A stretch of 5,660 nucleotides of DNA from Euryarchaeota archaeon UBA258. Lineage in GTDB: Archaea; Thermoplasmatota; Poseidoniia; Poseidoniales; Poseidoniaceae. The notes below the pieces were generated by a model. That model searched no databases. It saw only the letters and a program-made list of their open reading frames with translations, and was not told the origin of the DNA. Below, one piece after another: positions 5,469 through 5,660 of the stretch; position 1 is the first letter of the stretch; each line of letters starts with the position of its first letter. The stretch spans positions 11,746 through 17,405 of the forward strand of contig DAPR01000001.1 of the NCBI GenBank assembly GCA_002502605.1. The letters run 5' to 3'. Made by a program: the position numbers and the translations under genes.

Positions 5469-5660
5469 GAGACTTGTTACGATGTCTTCTCGGCTGAATT
5501 GTCGGCTAGCATAGTAGGCTGCTAATCCAGCATACACGATGCTAGAAAAGGCCCACACGAAGATGTGTTCGGGGATGACCCTGTTCATCAACAATTCACG
5601 TAAGGCCAACAAGATGTTGACGACTGGAACCGCAAACCAAAATGATTCGATTCCATCGAG
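5463..5660 (-). CDS. C-terminal end of an ABC-2 type transporter permease (NatB-like), 5' part outside window
   Basis: The last 65 residues of a frame that enters from the right edge. It has a hydrophobic stretch WFAVPVVNILLALRELL (8-24 of the visible part), a short polar connector, a second membrane segment (about 33-51, ending in GLAAYYA), and the tail SRQFSREDIVTSLS. The order PVVN-x5-RELL, a final helix and R-x-F-x-RED is typical, from memory, of ABC-2 permeases of the sodium-export NatB/COG1668 type, where these are the last two membrane helices. The stop overlaps the aminotransferase stop in TCATGA. The partner ATPase would be expected further right. The membrane nature is clear; the family is probable; the substrate is unknown. 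Confidence 0.7.
   Translation of the reverse strand, partial: LDGIESFWFAVPVVNILLALRELLMNRVIPEHIFVWAFSSIVYAGLAAYYASRQFSREDIVTSLS

Noticed and set aside
1..5660. CRISPR arrays, tRNA/rRNA genes, insertion sequences
   Set aside because: No periodic direct repeats, tRNA-like cloverleaf, transposase or terminal inverted repeats were recognised by reading; almost the whole window is coding.

Overview
The window looks archaeal, most likely a mesophilic marine euryarchaeon of the Marine Group II / Poseidoniales kind. This is inferred from several things. A small haloarchaeal-style ribbon-helix-helix regulator heads an operon for preQ0 synthesis, which archaea use for archaeosine in tRNA. A TATA-like box precedes that operon. 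Genes are packed with 1 to 6 base gaps or overlaps, and base composition is moderate. No rRNA or other taxonomic marker is present, so the placement is tentative; GTP cyclohydrolase I and MsrB are genes more typical of bacteria.

Layout. Positions 2-793 (+) hold a TrmJ-type tRNA 2'-O-methyltransferase cut by the left edge. Convergent to it, a minus-strand operon runs from about 3813 down to 800: RHH regulator (3813-3643), folE (3641-3072), queE (3065-2400), a queC-msrB fusion (2400-1246) and queD (1249-800). Spacings are 1 nt, 6 nt, a 1-nt overlap and a 4-nt overlap, so this is almost surely one translationally coupled transcript. Upstream lies a 143-base divergent region with a TATA-like box and a 29-bp dyad. 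On the other side, on the plus strand, is a class III PLP aminotransferase (about 3957-5468). It converges on, and shares a TCATGA stop overlap with, the 3' end of an ABC-2 type membrane permease (5463-5660, minus, cut by the right edge).

How the genes work together. FolE makes dihydroneopterin triphosphate from GTP, QueD converts it to 6-carboxytetrahydropterin, QueE rearranges this to 7-carboxy-7-deazaguanine, and QueC makes 7-cyano-7-deazaguanine (preQ0). The whole GTP-to-preQ0 route is therefore in one operon. The enzymes that would use preQ0 (archaeal Tgt, ArcS or similar) are not in the window.

The most notable points are: (1) QueC is fused in frame to a complete methionine-R-sulfoxide reductase (MsrB); (2) all four zinc-binding cysteines expected at the QueC C-terminus are replaced by Ser, Ser, Ser and Asp, while the four zinc cysteines of the fused MsrB are intact; (3) a 56-residue RHH protein, easily missed for its size, leads the operon and moves the folE start; (4) three 7-bp half-sites at exact 11-bp spacing upstream of it form a candidate operator, suggesting an autoregulated preQ0 operon.
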